From: Gigaspora margarita
Taxonomy: Eukaryota; Glomeromycota; Glomeromycetes; Diversisporales; Gigasporaceae
Reading direction: 5' to 3'
DNA length: 64,000 nt
NCBI GenBank assembly: GCA_009809945.1
Contig: WTPW01000577.1
Coordinates: 290,569 to 354,568, forward strand
The position numbers and the translations under genes are program-made. Under the pieces are notes generated by a model. That model was not told the origin of the DNA. It did no database searches and saw only the letters and a list, made by a program, of their open reading frames with translations. This document shows, piece by piece, positions 22,121 through 32,531 of the stretch (its first letter is position 1; each line of letters begins with the position of its first letter).

Positions 22121-22244
22121 TAATTAAGTAACTTTAATATAAGATAAATTTTTACATAAATTTTATCGTAATTATGCTTAACGTCCTCCCCAGTTACACA
22201 GATCATGATTTGCGCATAAATTTGTATTATTTTTACAACTCATA

Positions 22245-22502
22245 CAGAGGGTCCCCAAAATTCCGGTCGGGATACGTCGGAGTGCATCGGAATCGTGGTC
22301 GGCAATATCGGAATCGTGGTCGGCAATATCGGAATCGATCAATTTTGCCCCAAGGTCATAAAAAATTTTACTAATAAATCATATCCATTCATTAAGTGAA
22401 AAATGCCCGGCTGATAATTTTGCTATAGAATCTACTAACAACTAGGGCTAAATGCCGACCTAGATCCGACACATCCGACCCTTAAATTTGGAGATAGCCC
22501 TG
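22245..22502 (-). mobile_element. Tc1-like MITE, CAGGAGGGTCACC family, copy 1a
   Basis: CAGAGGGTCCCCAAAATTCC after TA (22243-22244); the other end is GGAGATAGCCCTG then TA. The interior carries three ATCGGAATCG units, two of them with GTGGTCGGCAAT. It lies head to head with copy 1b, separated by a 16-bp TA-bounded spacer. Confidence 0.75.
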
Positions 22503-22518
22503 TAAAAATCGATTTTTA

Positions 22519-22734
22519 CAGAGCAATCCCCGAAACTCTGGTCGGATTTAGGTCAGCATTTAGTCCTATTGATTGGCAGGCTCTATAGCAAATGATCAGT
22601 TGGGACTTTTCACTTAATGAATGGCTGCGATTTCATTGGTAAAAATTTTTAAGGCTCCTGGCAAGATAGATCATTTCCGGCACTTCCGACCCGGAATTCG
22701 ATGCATTCCGACCAGGAATTTTGGGATCTTCCTG
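22519..22734 (+). mobile_element. Tc1-like MITE, CAGGAGGGTCACC family, copy 1b
   Basis: CAGAGCAATCCCCGAAACTC at the left and GAATTTTGGGATCTTCCTG then TA at the right. Collinear with 25626-25863 (CAGCATTTAGTCCT, TTAATGAATGG). Confidence 0.75.
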
Positions 22735-22739
22735 TATGA

Positions 22740-23110
22740 GTTATATGCATTTCATTTTTTTTTTTGTAAACATCTTTGTTCTTTAGTGTTTTCTTGTATA
22801 TTAACCTAAAAGATTTTTTATATCTCTGCTTTAGGGCCTTTTCTCTCTGTCTTTGCCTTGGGTATTTCGCTTTTACTAGTGCTATGCCTTGGATCTCTGT
22901 ATGTCGGTGCCCATCACTTGGAATCATTGTATATTAATGCGTCCATTCGTATTGACTCCAAGAAGGCAGGCCTTCCGGGTCAACCAAAAACCAACCAAAC
23001 CAAGCCACCAAAATCCGGACAACCGTATCGAAGGAGGCGTGTTATATTTGGCGAGTGGGTAAGTCAAGGCTTCGGTCGTCGATACTTTGGGGGGTAATTC
23101 TATCAGTCCT
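22740..23110 (+). other. Orphan GC-richer patch with a 79-codon frame
   Basis: The frame at 22858-23097 would give a hydrophobic start (MGISLLLVLCLGSLYVG) and then a basic, proline-rich stretch (KPPKSGQPYRRRR). It could be a secreted or anchored peptide or the rim of a lost gene or element. A pyrimidine-rich tract and TTTAG acceptor-like site precede it (about 22828-22834), and CCCCCAAAGTATC-like sequence closes it. I do not recognise a family, and support for coding is weak. Confidence 0.25.
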
Positions 23111-23519
23111 CAGTACGTTGAGAACCAACCGGACAGGGTGGTGATATATCACATGCACAAGGAATACGGACGAAAGATCTTACTACTATGCCACTTAGTA
23201 GTAGATCATTAGTTTATTTAATGAATGTGGGGGGGGGTAAAGAGAAAAATAGGTTTATTAATTATCACGAACTATTCCTCCTGTTTCCTCGGGCGCAAGG
23301 CCTTTATTATATACTTTCGAACACTTAGTCATAACTATAGGTCTTATCGCTATTTAAATTCTAAAGCTACTTAAGTTCCTATCGCTACTTTATTACATAA
23401 ATCACCGATATCACTGATAGTACTGATATCTCTTAGAATTCTTAAGGGATCAATAAAACTTTTAAGACTTTTCGGTCTTTTAGGTTTTATAGTACCGGTA
23501 AACCCAAACTAACTCTTTA

Positions 23520-25175
23520 TTAAGGTAATGAGTATCATTTGCAGTAGAGTTCTCGCATTTAACTTTACTAAAATACTTTCATCATTGGTGCTAAGTTTTG
23601 ATTGCATGTATTTTGGTACTTTGTTCTCATTTCTGTGTTGTGTTAGGGAAGTGCAGTAAATCACGTAATTTTCTGGGGTCCCCATCTATCATGTCCTATA
23701 TATATGTATAGTAAAAATAGCCAATAATATTGAAGTAAAATCGATTTTTAGTTAATCGCAGATAGCTGCTACATAGTAAAGTCTAAATTCTACTATGAGA
23801 ATCGATAATTATCAATTAAGTAAACTTGTTTGAAAGACCAAAATACACATACCTAAAATTTTTATTAAAATTGGAGAATTTTTATTATTTAACTTTTAAT
23901 TTTTACATTCGTCGAATATATTTTTTTAAAAATTTTAATTTTTCTGCTGAACGTAAAAATCGAAAGTCAATTAATAAAAATTATCCAATACCTATGAAAA
24001 TTTTGTGGTAAGTGTATTTAGACCTCCTGAATAAGTTTACATAAGCGATTTTAATCGACTTGTCTAGTAAATTTAGACTTTACTATGTAGCGACTTTTGT
24101 AGATTGTGGGGTAGCTTATTTTCAGATCAAAGACGTTTTTGAGTTTTTTTTAAATATTATAAAATTTGATTGGTCAATAGTCCTATCACTAGGGGCATCA
24201 GGACCTATGTAAACCCTAATCACGTAATTTACTGCACTTCCCTTAGTGTGATTCACTACACCATTAGAATTTTGAATTACATTTTGGGTTGATACAACAG
24301 TTAACTATTCTTTTTTTTTTTTTAGGTTTTTATATGTGTTTGTGCAGTACTAATTAACTTTTCTTTTTAGTAATAAGTATTGTTTGAAGTAAGTGGTTGT
24401 CATGCCTCACTTTTACTATTGTAAGGATACTTTTGTCATTGGTGCCAAGCTTGGTCATATGTATTTGGTACTATATTTTGTTGGCATAATTCACTATATA
24501 CTTTTATCATTGGTTCCAAGTTTTGATCATTCATACTTCTTGTTTTGCAGTTGTGTTAGCATTGTTCACCATGCCATTAGTGTAGTTTTAGGCTGATATA
24601 TCATTCTTTTTTTTGTGTTTTTAGTATTGTATTCATGCATCACTAACTAACTCATGCTTTGCTTTTACTATTACTGGGGTACCTTGTCATTGGTGCTCAG
24701 TTTTGGTCATATGTATAGTACTTTGTTCTGTTTTGGTGTTGTATTGGCATGATTTACTATATACTTTCATTGTTAGTATCACATTTTGGCATTCACATTT
24801 GGTAATTTGTTCTTTTTTTGGTATTATATTGACATGATTCACTATGTCATTAGTGAAGTTTTAGGCTAATGCATCATTAAGCAGTCTTTTTTTCATATTT
24901 TTAGTGTTGTGCTCATGTATTACTAACCAATACTTCCTTTCAGATAATGAGTGTTATTTGGAGTATGTGGTTGTCATGTTTTACTTCACAGTTACTAGAA
25001 TGCTTTCATTTTTGGTGCTGAGTTTTGGTCGTGTATACTTGGTACTTATTCTCATTTTGGTGTGCCATAAATTAGATCATTTGTGCTATCATTTGTTAAG
25101 TTGTATTTTTTTTGCTGTACTAGTGCAATTTACTGTGCTGTTGGCATGTTGCATTAAGCATTTGTGCTAGATTTT
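23520..25175 (+). repeat. Degenerate tandem array, ~250-bp units
   Basis: The phrase ATTGGTGCTAAGTTTTG, then GTATTTGGTACTTTGTTC, then TGATTCACTATACCATTAG and a T-rich run recurs at about 23584, 24441, 24688 and 25012, with half-units at 24511 and 24773. The frames read at 24393 and 24904 arise from the repeat and are not supported as genes. One unit is interrupted by the element at 23646. Confidence 0.6.
23646..24242. mobile_element. Harbinger-type element, GGGAAGTGCAG ends, 597 bp
   Basis: GGGAAGTGCAGTAAATCACG and CGTGATTTACTGCACTTCCC (reverse complement) with TTA duplications (23643-23645, 24243-24245). A second inner pair, CTACATAGTAAAGTCTAAAT against ATTTAGACTTTACTATGTAG, gives a nested hairpin. 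It splits one unit of the tandem array. Confidence 0.88.
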
Positions 25176-25620
25176 TTATCTTTTTGACATTAAGTTAGAG
25201 ATTAGTATTTGGAAATTAAGGTTGGATTACATAAAGCATTAGGTAATAGCTATAGCATAGTGACTACAGAGTAAGCAAAGTGAGCACTGTAAATGTTGCT
25301 GAGCATAAACAAAGCAACACAAAGTGTGTTGTATTTAATAAAGTGGTGTATGGGAGTATATAGTTGTGCATAGCTAATAGAGTAATGTGTTTTATAATAA
25401 AATATGCAAAACAATAGGAATTGCTCTATAAAATAAATAATTACTATGATTATATAATAATTTGTTAATATAAAATTTTATGTATTATTATATGTGTTAA
25501 ATAAATTAAAAATTTTATTAATTAAATTTGATCACATGACTAGTGATTATTACCACTGGTTATAGTTAGATTTATTCTTATGTATAAATCTATATAACTT
25601 TACTTCGTGATGTGATAGAA
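25176..25620. other. AT-rich DNA, no gene seen
   Basis: No supported feature. Confidence 0.5.
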
Positions 25621-25625
25621 TTTTG

Positions 25626-25863
25626 CAGGAGGGTCACCAAAATTCTGGGTCAGATGCATCGATTATAGGTTAGCATTTGGCCCTAGTTGTTGGCAGGTTT
25701 TATAGCAAAATTATCAGTTGGGCATTTTTTAATTAATGAATGGATATGATTTATATTAAATTTTTTTATGATCTTGGGACAAAATTGATCAATTCTGATT
25801 TAGCTAACCATAGTTCCGATGCACTTTGACATATTTTGACCTAGAATTTTGGTGACCATCCTG
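25626..25863 (+). mobile_element. Tc1-like MITE, CAGGAGGGTCACC family, copy 2
   Basis: CAGGAGGGTCACCAAAATTC and GAATTTTGGTGACCATCCTG then TA. The left TA is TG. Confidence 0.8.
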
Positions 25864-26078
25864 TATGAGTTGATATGATGAACTTAGCTGAACATTATAT
25901 CTAAATTAGAAATGGATTTCTTTTTAATAAAAAAATGCTACATTTTTAAAATTTTATTATATGTAATTTCTTAAAACTAATTTTATTTTCACAATTAGAG
26001 TTTTCTAATGTTGTAATAGAAATAAAGAACTAAAAAAATTATAATGTCTATCAATTCTTCTGATATATATGAATTTTA

Positions 26079-26315
26079 CAGGAGGGTCACCAAATTATAG
26101 ATTGGATGCATCAAATCTAGGTTAGCATTTAGCCCTAGTTGTTATCATGTTTTATAGCAAAATTATCAGCTGGGCACTTTTTACTTAATGCAAGGATATG
26201 ATTTCATTAGAAAACTTTTTTATAATCTTGAGGCAAAATTGATTAATTCCAATTCAGTCAGCTATGATTCCAATGTACTCCAACATATTCTGACCCAGAA
26301 TTTTGGTGACATACA
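26079..26315 (+). mobile_element. Tc1-like MITE, CAGGAGGGTCACC family, copy 3
   Basis: Left end CAGGAGGGTCACCAAATT after TA (26077-26078). The right arm GACCCAGAATTTTGGTGAC is present but the last bases are altered. Collinear with copy 2 throughout. Confidence 0.75.
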
Positions 26316-26319
26316 TATC

Positions 26320-27035
26320 TAATGCATGGAAGAAGATTTAAATAAACATAACTTTAGTTTAAGTGGTATAAGTTTAGTTGTTAATAGGGATTATTCATAT
26401 GTTGTAAAGATATTAATTCAAATATGTTTCCAAAATTACTCGAATCAAACAAATTCATTTCAAAAAAAACTATATGGAAGAGATAAGAATTGTTATAATC
26501 AGTTATTATTGCACACTTCTTAACAGATATTATAAACTAACCCTTTTTTGTATCATTGATCTAAGCTTAATCCATGGTGCAATAGAAGGATAATCCTATT
26601 CAACTTTTCAAAAAAAGAATATAAGGCATCATATAATAATATATAACATTTATTACTTATATAATTTGAAATGAAGAGCCTTGATAATTTGAACTGTAAT
26701 TAGATAAAAAGAATAAATTAAACTGTTTGCTGGTTTTAGATAATAAAATAATAAAGCATTAAATTATTCCCTGGAACATGTTCAGAAAATTAATTGGATC
26801 CTTAAACTTAAAATTAATGGATTGGATTTATTCTTTTATACTAATTTTAGTACAGTTTGTAAAATAGATTAAAGATTTTAAAAAATTATATAAATTTATA
26901 TTTTTATATAAAAAAATCTGTTAGATATTCAAAAATAGTTTGCATTTTTTTTTAATATTATTAAGAAAATTATTTTAATTTTTTAAATATTCAGTTATTT
27001 GTAATTTTGAATATACTAAATTTAGTACATTGTTA
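26320..27035. other. AT-rich DNA, no gene seen
   Basis: Only a short chance frame (26326-26523) without family features. Confidence 0.5.
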
Positions 27036-27041
27036 TTTATA

Positions 27042-27228
27042 AAGTTGAACCTCCCAAAACTGGTATACATGGTGGTCAAATTTTGTGTCAGTATTGAGAG
27101 GTTATCAGATTTGTAATCATTGTAAACTATATAGATTCATATAACAGAAGCAGACATGGTGGATGAATTTTTTATCAGATTTGACAGGTTAACAGATTTG
27201 ACAGGATCAGTTTTGGGAAGTTCAACTG
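27042..27228. mobile_element. pogo/Tigger-like MITE, copy 3 (diverged)
   Basis: AAGTTGAACCTCCCAAAACT and AGTTTTGGGAAGTTCAACTG (last base pair aside) flanked by TA on both sides. Related to 18564 and 19198. Confidence 0.8.
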
Positions 27229-27229
27229 T

Positions 27230-27905
27230 ATTTATTTTTTATAAATTATAAGTAAATTTATAAACTAAAAGCTTATGACATTGAAAATATCATGGGCAAA
27301 TTATATTTAAAAAATTTTTATTATTTATATAATAATAATTTTGACTTTATATTGTAAGGTTTATATAGTACTAATGAATATCACATTATTTTTAACATTT
27401 TATATATTTTTTTAAAATAATTTTTTAAAAAAATTTATATATTAAATTTTTTAAAAAATAAAACATTGTTGCTTTTGTAAAAAAAAATTACTGAAATTGA
27501 ATATATTACAACAGTATTACAACTTTTCACATATAGTTGAAATTTTATAATTTTTAATTACTAATTAAATTTTTGCAAAATTTTGTAAAATATGTATAAA
27601 AGATTATTAAAAATTTAAAAACAAATTACAATCTATAAGCTTTTAAGTACAAGTTGCCTACTATTTAAAGAATTATAAAATTTTTTTAAAAATATATAAT
27701 TATTATATAAAATTAGCAGATAGCTAGACTTCAAGCTGTACGAAATCTAGTACAATGTACTAGATTTAGTACGTGTAAATCCTAACCATTAACTTATACA
27801 TTCAGTCAGAAACATTCAAATAAAATTATTCCTCACGGCGGTGTAATTATAATTTTTTCGAATTTAGATTTTTTAATTCCTCAAAATAATATTAAAGTCG
27901 CGAAC
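27230..27905. other. AT-rich DNA, no gene seen
   Basis: Very AT-rich and without a supported frame. It abuts the plus-strand kinase fragment. Confidence 0.5.
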
Positions 27906-27909
27906 TTTG

Positions 27910-28570
27910 ATATTTTACCTTGGATCATTCTCAAGAAATCTCACATGTAATCTTCAATATTTAAACTTCAAAAATTACAATGTAATTGAGAAATTGGAAA
28001 TATATTATTGTTTTGTTGTGAGATTTTTAGTGGAAACTCTCCACCTAAACAACTCAAGCATATTATGAAGACCGAGAATTTTCATTCTTTAATATCAAGG
28101 AATTGTCTAAAGAATGTGTACGGGTAATTAACATAGTCTATAATATTACGCAAATAAATAAAATAAAAATTTTTTAAAAATATCAGATATATATATATAT
28201 TTAATTTACACTTTTAAGGTTGTTTGTATATTGATTCAGGTATTCAAGGTCGAATAGAAAATAAGTCCACCATTATTACATACTTACAATATGGTCTAAT
28301 AGATTAAATTCAATCCATATCTTCCAATATATGTAATCTCCTTTAAATTATATTTAATATTGACTTGTAGATATCGATATAAAATTTCAATCGAGTGCCA
28401 AATGGATTATTTATAAATATGCTCACGCTCTCTTTCATGAAATAAATTTGGTCAAACTTTATTAATCTACCTGTTGTTAGGTCAACCATTGCTAATAAGC
28501 CTATAATATCTAGACATTTTGTCCAAAAAGACTTCTTTTGCATTTCGAAAAATTTGATAAAAATCTTGTT
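27910..28570 (+). pseudogene. Kinase-family fragment, decayed, plus strand
   Basis: This is the same gene family as at 11.45-13.7 kb, but on the plus strand. 27923-27990 corresponds to the LDHSQEISHV part, and 28000-28090 reads as the degenerate C-lobe (CCEIFSGN, KQLKHIM). A probable intron follows the GGTAATTAAC donor near 28128, then GIQGRIENKST (about 28240-28272), a diverged NLPVV segment near 28466 and RHFVQK near 28512. Frames shift repeatedly. It stops where a CCCTAT-ended element was inserted. A small piece near 29500-29545 (TCTTTAGGCGGATAT, compare 12491-12505) has the opposite orientation, so the locus is rearranged as well as truncated. Confidence 0.5.
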
Positions 28571-28576
28571 ATAACT

Positions 28577-29459
28577 CCCTATAAGAAAAGTGGTCCGGGA
28601 TCGCACGGAAAAACAGTGTATAGGCACGTGGTCGAGTGGCACGTGCTATGGATCGGGTTTGCACGTGCATGGTTCGAGTAGGCACGGGAATCGGCGGTCC
28701 GTGTTGATCCGTATACACGTGCCAATTTAACGTGAAATCACGTAAATCGTCCGTGCCTTTGTAGCAGTTTACTAAGCCAATTGACACGTGCGATGGCACG
28801 TGAATGGAACGGGTAAGTAAATATAAATTATGGTCCACTTTCCAATAGACATTTTATTAGAAGAGGACCGGATAATAGTTGAAGTATGTGCATATCTGGA
28901 AGCTAAAGCAACTGCAAATGTGTAAAATCTTGCAAGGAATCTTTTTCCTTAAGATACCAGAGCAGGCTTACTTGCGAGTTTTTGAGATATTGCAACTTTT
29001 TTAAAAAAAATATCGTTTGTGACCCTTCGATCCTATAGTACTCCGTGAAGCGAGCCAGCACGTGTCATTTTTAACACGTGCCATTCCGTGGAATTCGACG
29101 TGCCATCAGTGATGTAAATTGGATTCGCGCAGTAGGCGCAGCGCACATAGATTTAAATTTGCGCGTATATCAGGGCTCCCCGTATATATAACGCGCGTAT
29201 AAAATTTTTTTTTGTTCGTTTTTTTTTTGCGTTTGCGCGAATAAAAATTCTTTGAATTTATAACACTGCGTGCCATCACACCGAATGCGTGCCATTCCGT
29301 GTGACGTAATATAACGTGCCACCCCATTACCGTAGTATCCGTGTCATTTTTAATCGTGCCATCCCGTAAAACGTGCCTATACGTGTCACACGGTCCGTAC
29401 CATCCCGTGCATATACACTGTTTTCTCGTACCATACCCCGAACCACTTTTCTCATAGGG
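28577..29459. mobile_element. CCCTATRAGAAAAGTGG element, 883 bp, CACGTG-rich
   Basis: CCCTATAAGAAAAGTGGTCC and its complement (CCACTTTTCTCATAGGG) with ACT on both sides (28574-28576, 29460-29462). The inner AAAACAGTGTATAGGCACG is mirrored by GTGCATATACACTGTTTTCT. The body is full of CACGTG and CGTGCCAT words and is markedly less AT-rich than its surroundings. A three-base duplication would fit CMC or Harbinger types, but the terminus matches neither clearly. Confidence 0.7.
29107..29268. mobile_element. hAT MITE, 162 bp, nested
   Basis: Ends CAGTGATGTAAATT and AATTTATAACACTG with inner GATTCGCGC/GCGCGAAT pairs, and a perfect 8-bp duplication cgtgccat (29099-29106, 29269-29276). It lies inside the CCCTAT-ended element. 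Confidence 0.9.
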
Positions 29460-29764
29460 ACTGTATAAAATAAGTCTTTTTACAAATTAAGACTTTCTAC
29501 GTGATCACATTAAGTTGTCTGTTATTTTCATAGTCGTCTTTAGGCGGATATCGTAGTCATGCTTGCATAACGAGTGTACGGTTAGAATGATGTCAACAAT
29601 AATTGGCATCGATATATTAATGTGCAGTGCTTACTGCTATTATACGTGTATGTAAATACCAGATTTGTTATTCGCTTTATTCTGGGATGGTACGTACGTA
29701 ATGTAAAATACTCTCTATCGTTAGAGTTCTGCAAGTACGGCAACTGTTCATTCCAATAAAAAAA

Positions 29765-30235
29765 ATATAGGCATGGGCATAGCATAAAACCTTAAGCATA
29801 GGCTTAAATATAGATATAAGCATATACATGGCATAAGTACAAAAATTTAATTAAATATGGCATGTGCATGGGTATATGCATGGGTACATGCATAAAAATT
29901 TAATATAGACACGAGTGTAGGCGTAAAAATTTGTCATGGGCATGGATGCATGCATAAAAATTTAACATTGACACGAGTGTAGGCGTAAAAATTTGGCATA
30001 AAATGAAATAAGCATAAAAATTGGTATGAAATGGCATAAGCATAAAAATTTGGCATAAAATGACATATGCACAAAATTTGGCATGGGAACAGAGGCATAA
30101 ACACATGTACATTGCATAGGTATAAGCATAGGCATGAATATAGGCATAGGCATAGACACGAACATAGGCATAGGAACGGGTATAGGAATAGGCTTAGATA
30201 TAGTTATAATTACAGACATGGTATGGGCATTATAG
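29765..30235. repeat. GGCATA / GCATAAAAATTT minisatellite
   Basis: Short units GGCATA, GGCATGGGCATA and GCATAAAAATTTGGCATAAA repeat irregularly, including GACACGAGTGTAGGCG twice (about 29908 and 29970). The minus-strand frames across it (poly Met/Pro/Cys patterns) are repeat artefacts. Confidence 0.8.
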
Positions 30236-30353
30236 ATGCTTGACGCAACTGATGAAGCTTGACGCAACCTGACGAAACCATAAGTTGCATGACGCTGTTT
30301 TAAGGGTCACGTGAGCAGTTGCGTCAGGTCACGTGAGTTGCGTCAGGCGTCAT

Positions 30354-30785
30354 CAGGGACACAGAAAAATTCCGTTTTATACCGATATAAAAATTTTCTT
30401 ATTTATTATTATAATTACTATTATAATACATAATAGTAAGTGCTCGAAGTGATTCCTCACTTAATTTTGTCTGTCATCGTTTAAAATGTTGTTATAAATT
30501 TGTAGCCAAATATAATTTTCTTCATCGAATTATTCTATTTATATCTTCAAATGATCAAGATAGATTAACATGAAATACTTAATTGCATAATTATAAAATC
30601 ATTTAGTTCTTTACGGTACAATAAATTTAAAACTGAAACAGTATCACATGATATTCAACCAATCAAAATTAATGTAAATCATATAATTGCACTCAAATTA
30701 CAAAAATTCCGTTTTATACCTATTTATATCAAAAATTCCGGTTTATTCATATATATATATATATGTGAACTTTTCCGGGTCCCTG
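30354..30785. mobile_element. hAT MITE, CAGGGACACAG ends, copy 2
   Basis: CAGGGACACAGAAAAATTCC and TTTTCCGGGTCCCTG with a perfect 8-bp duplication ggcgtcat (30346-30353, 30786-30793). Same terminus family as 17053 and 1337. It entered a GACGCAAC / GTTGCGTCA-rich stretch (30238-30345). Confidence 0.93.
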
Positions 30786-30925
30786 GGCGTCATTAATTGT
30801 ATCCGTATAAAAACCACTCAGGTTATTTATACGAATGTTGTTGCTCACTTTTTAGAAAGCATACCTTCTAAGATGCTATTTCTCCGACTCCATAACTCCT
30901 ATATACCGTTTTTACGACAAGACAA

Positions 30926-31180
30926 TTTCTGGTTCTGTTCGTTTCACCAACAATCACTTCATCGACGATAGTCATTTTACCGACAAAGTAATTTCGGTAA
31001 ATGTCGTTAGTGTCAGGTTTAGAATTAGTGTGCAATTTTTAAAAAACTGGGTAAATAATTGTCTATGTAAGATGGTGAATTGATTGTCGGTAAATTACAC
31101 GGATCCATATATGTCCTGTTAGTAAAATGGGGTTTCAGTATTACGATTTCGGTGACATGGTATTTCAGAAAAATGGGTAG
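30926..31180. mobile_element. Decayed relative of the 47843 hAT MITE
   Basis: CGTTTCACCAACAATCACTT, then ATTTTACCGACAAAG, matches the arm of the MITE at 47843. GATTGTCGGTAAATT and GATTTCGGTGACATGG are remains of the other arm. No target duplication is preserved. Confidence 0.45.
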
Positions 31181-31257
31181 CTGTAACTCTATACAAATAA
31201 TTAGGTGAACCTTTTTTTTTGTGGTGATAAAATGTGTCCATATCATTGTCATAATTT

Positions 31258-31375
31258 TAGGTGCGTAGTCGCACGTGACTGAAATTAATTCCAAAATTAA
31301 ATCATCCTGCACGTGTTATCTAGCAAGTTTAGACCAGTGTAACTTCAGACAAATGAAGTGTTAACTTTAGGAGTA
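31258..31375. mobile_element. Small MITE, CTGAAGT-type ends, unit A copy
   Basis: GCACGTGACTGAAATTAATT, then AAATCATCCTGCACGTG and the GTTATCTAGCA block. Orthologous copies in units B (42054-42148) and C (49451-49554) predate the duplication. A relative lies inside 38415-38575. Confidence 0.6.
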
Positions 31376-31476
31376 AAATTGTTTCTTCAAATGGGCACAA
31401 TTTTGTGCCATGGCTAGTCTTTTTGCAATAGCAATAATCACCAATTTCTTAGATGATAAGTCATATATTAAATTAA

Positions 31477-31696
31477 GAAACTGTTATTGCCACCCCTATT
31501 TTTGTTAATACCACCCCCTCATATAACTCTACCCTAACCTCAAACTTCGAAACAAATGAAATATTAAAGTTATATGAGCTCTATTGGTTAATATAATCAT
31601 CTGGTTAGGGTTGGGGTTAAGGTTAGAAGGTTCAGTAAGGTCAGAATCATGTTAGAGGGTGGCATTAGCAAATCTGGGGTGGTAATAACAATTCCC
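31477..31696. mobile_element. MITE with TTAA target (piggyBac-like duplication)
   Basis: GAAACTGTTATTGCCACCCC and GGGGTGGTAATAACAATTCC then C form the ends. TTAA flanks both sides (31473-31476, 31697-31700). Unit B keeps the empty site TTAAATTAAATTATTATT near 42244, which fits a four-base duplication exactly. The core has GTTAGGGTTGGGGTTAAGG. Confidence 0.78.
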
Positions 31697-31802
31697 TTAA
31701 ATTATTATTTATATATACAGTATAGAAATCCAATAGTAAGCAAGTAAATAACAAATGCTTATTCTGAAAGCTCTAAATTTTGTTATTGAAAGTAAACAAT
31801 TT

Positions 31803-32531
31803 TTACAGGGCAATTATTTGATTTTTTGTTTTGCATTATAAGGAATCTGGTTGTTCTCATAGTTTTTTTAAATTTACTGCAAATTAATAAAATAATGTAG
31901 TGACTAGAAAAATGCATGATGCACAATAATGCGCATGTTATATAGAATGTGCATGATATTGTATAATTTAATTTTTGGAATTTATATTTTTCCTTTGGAA
32001 ATTATTGGATACATGCTCAAATTTTATCCCAATCTTTCTCATCTTTTCTTTCAGAATTTTTTGAGACTTCTGCATCCATATTCCTTAATTACGCCTAATA
32101 ATATGCTCCTGGTCTAAATTATATATACTTAAATTCTCCTATATAAACTTAGATGGAATAAAATGCATGATTCCGAAACATATTCATGAATGCGCATTAA
32201 TGTGTATGGTTAATGAATTATGTGCACACATGAAACCCATCACTAGAATAATGTTCACATCCAAGGTTATACAAGGTTAATTTTTCCTTTTGCACAACAA
32301 GAAATCAAAAAATTTGTCAGCAGTCATATTTTTTCTGTCAGTCCTATCATAAAATTATAGGAAATTAAGGTTTCTATTAGGTGCAACCAGATGAGAATAG
32401 TAAAAAAAATAGATGTCAAAAAGTGAACAATTGGCACAATTGGGATCTAAAAAAAAATTTTTGAAAAATTTGAAAAAATTGAATAAATGGGTTAGCAGTT
32501 AATGCAAAATGTAAAATCAACTTTGTATGGC
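31803..32531. mobile_element. Harbinger-type MITE, GGCCACGC family, copy 5
   Basis: The right arm GCAAAATGTAAAATCAACTT then TGTATGGCC and the internal blocks TGTCAGTCCTATCATAAAAT and AGGTTATACAAGGTTAATTT match the family. The left arm is diverged (GGGCAATTATTTGATTTTTT). It is interrupted by the hAT-like insertion at 31898. Confidence 0.65.
31898..32245. mobile_element. hAT-like MITE, TAGTGA ends, nested
   Basis: TAGTGACTAGAAAAATGCAT and, at the other end, ATGAAACCCATCACTA. The flanks aaataatg (31890-31897) and gaataatg (32246-32253) match at 7 of 8. ATGCGCAT motifs lie near both ends. It splits copy 5 of the GGCCACGC family. Confidence 0.7.

Noticed and set aside
22174-22374. 66-codon frame with RGRQYRNRG repeats
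   Set aside because: It reads the ATCGGAATCG / GTGGTCGGCAAT repeat inside a Tc1-like MITE.
29900-30267. Met/Pro/Cys-rich minus-strand frames
   Set aside because: Direct translation of the GGCATA minisatellite.
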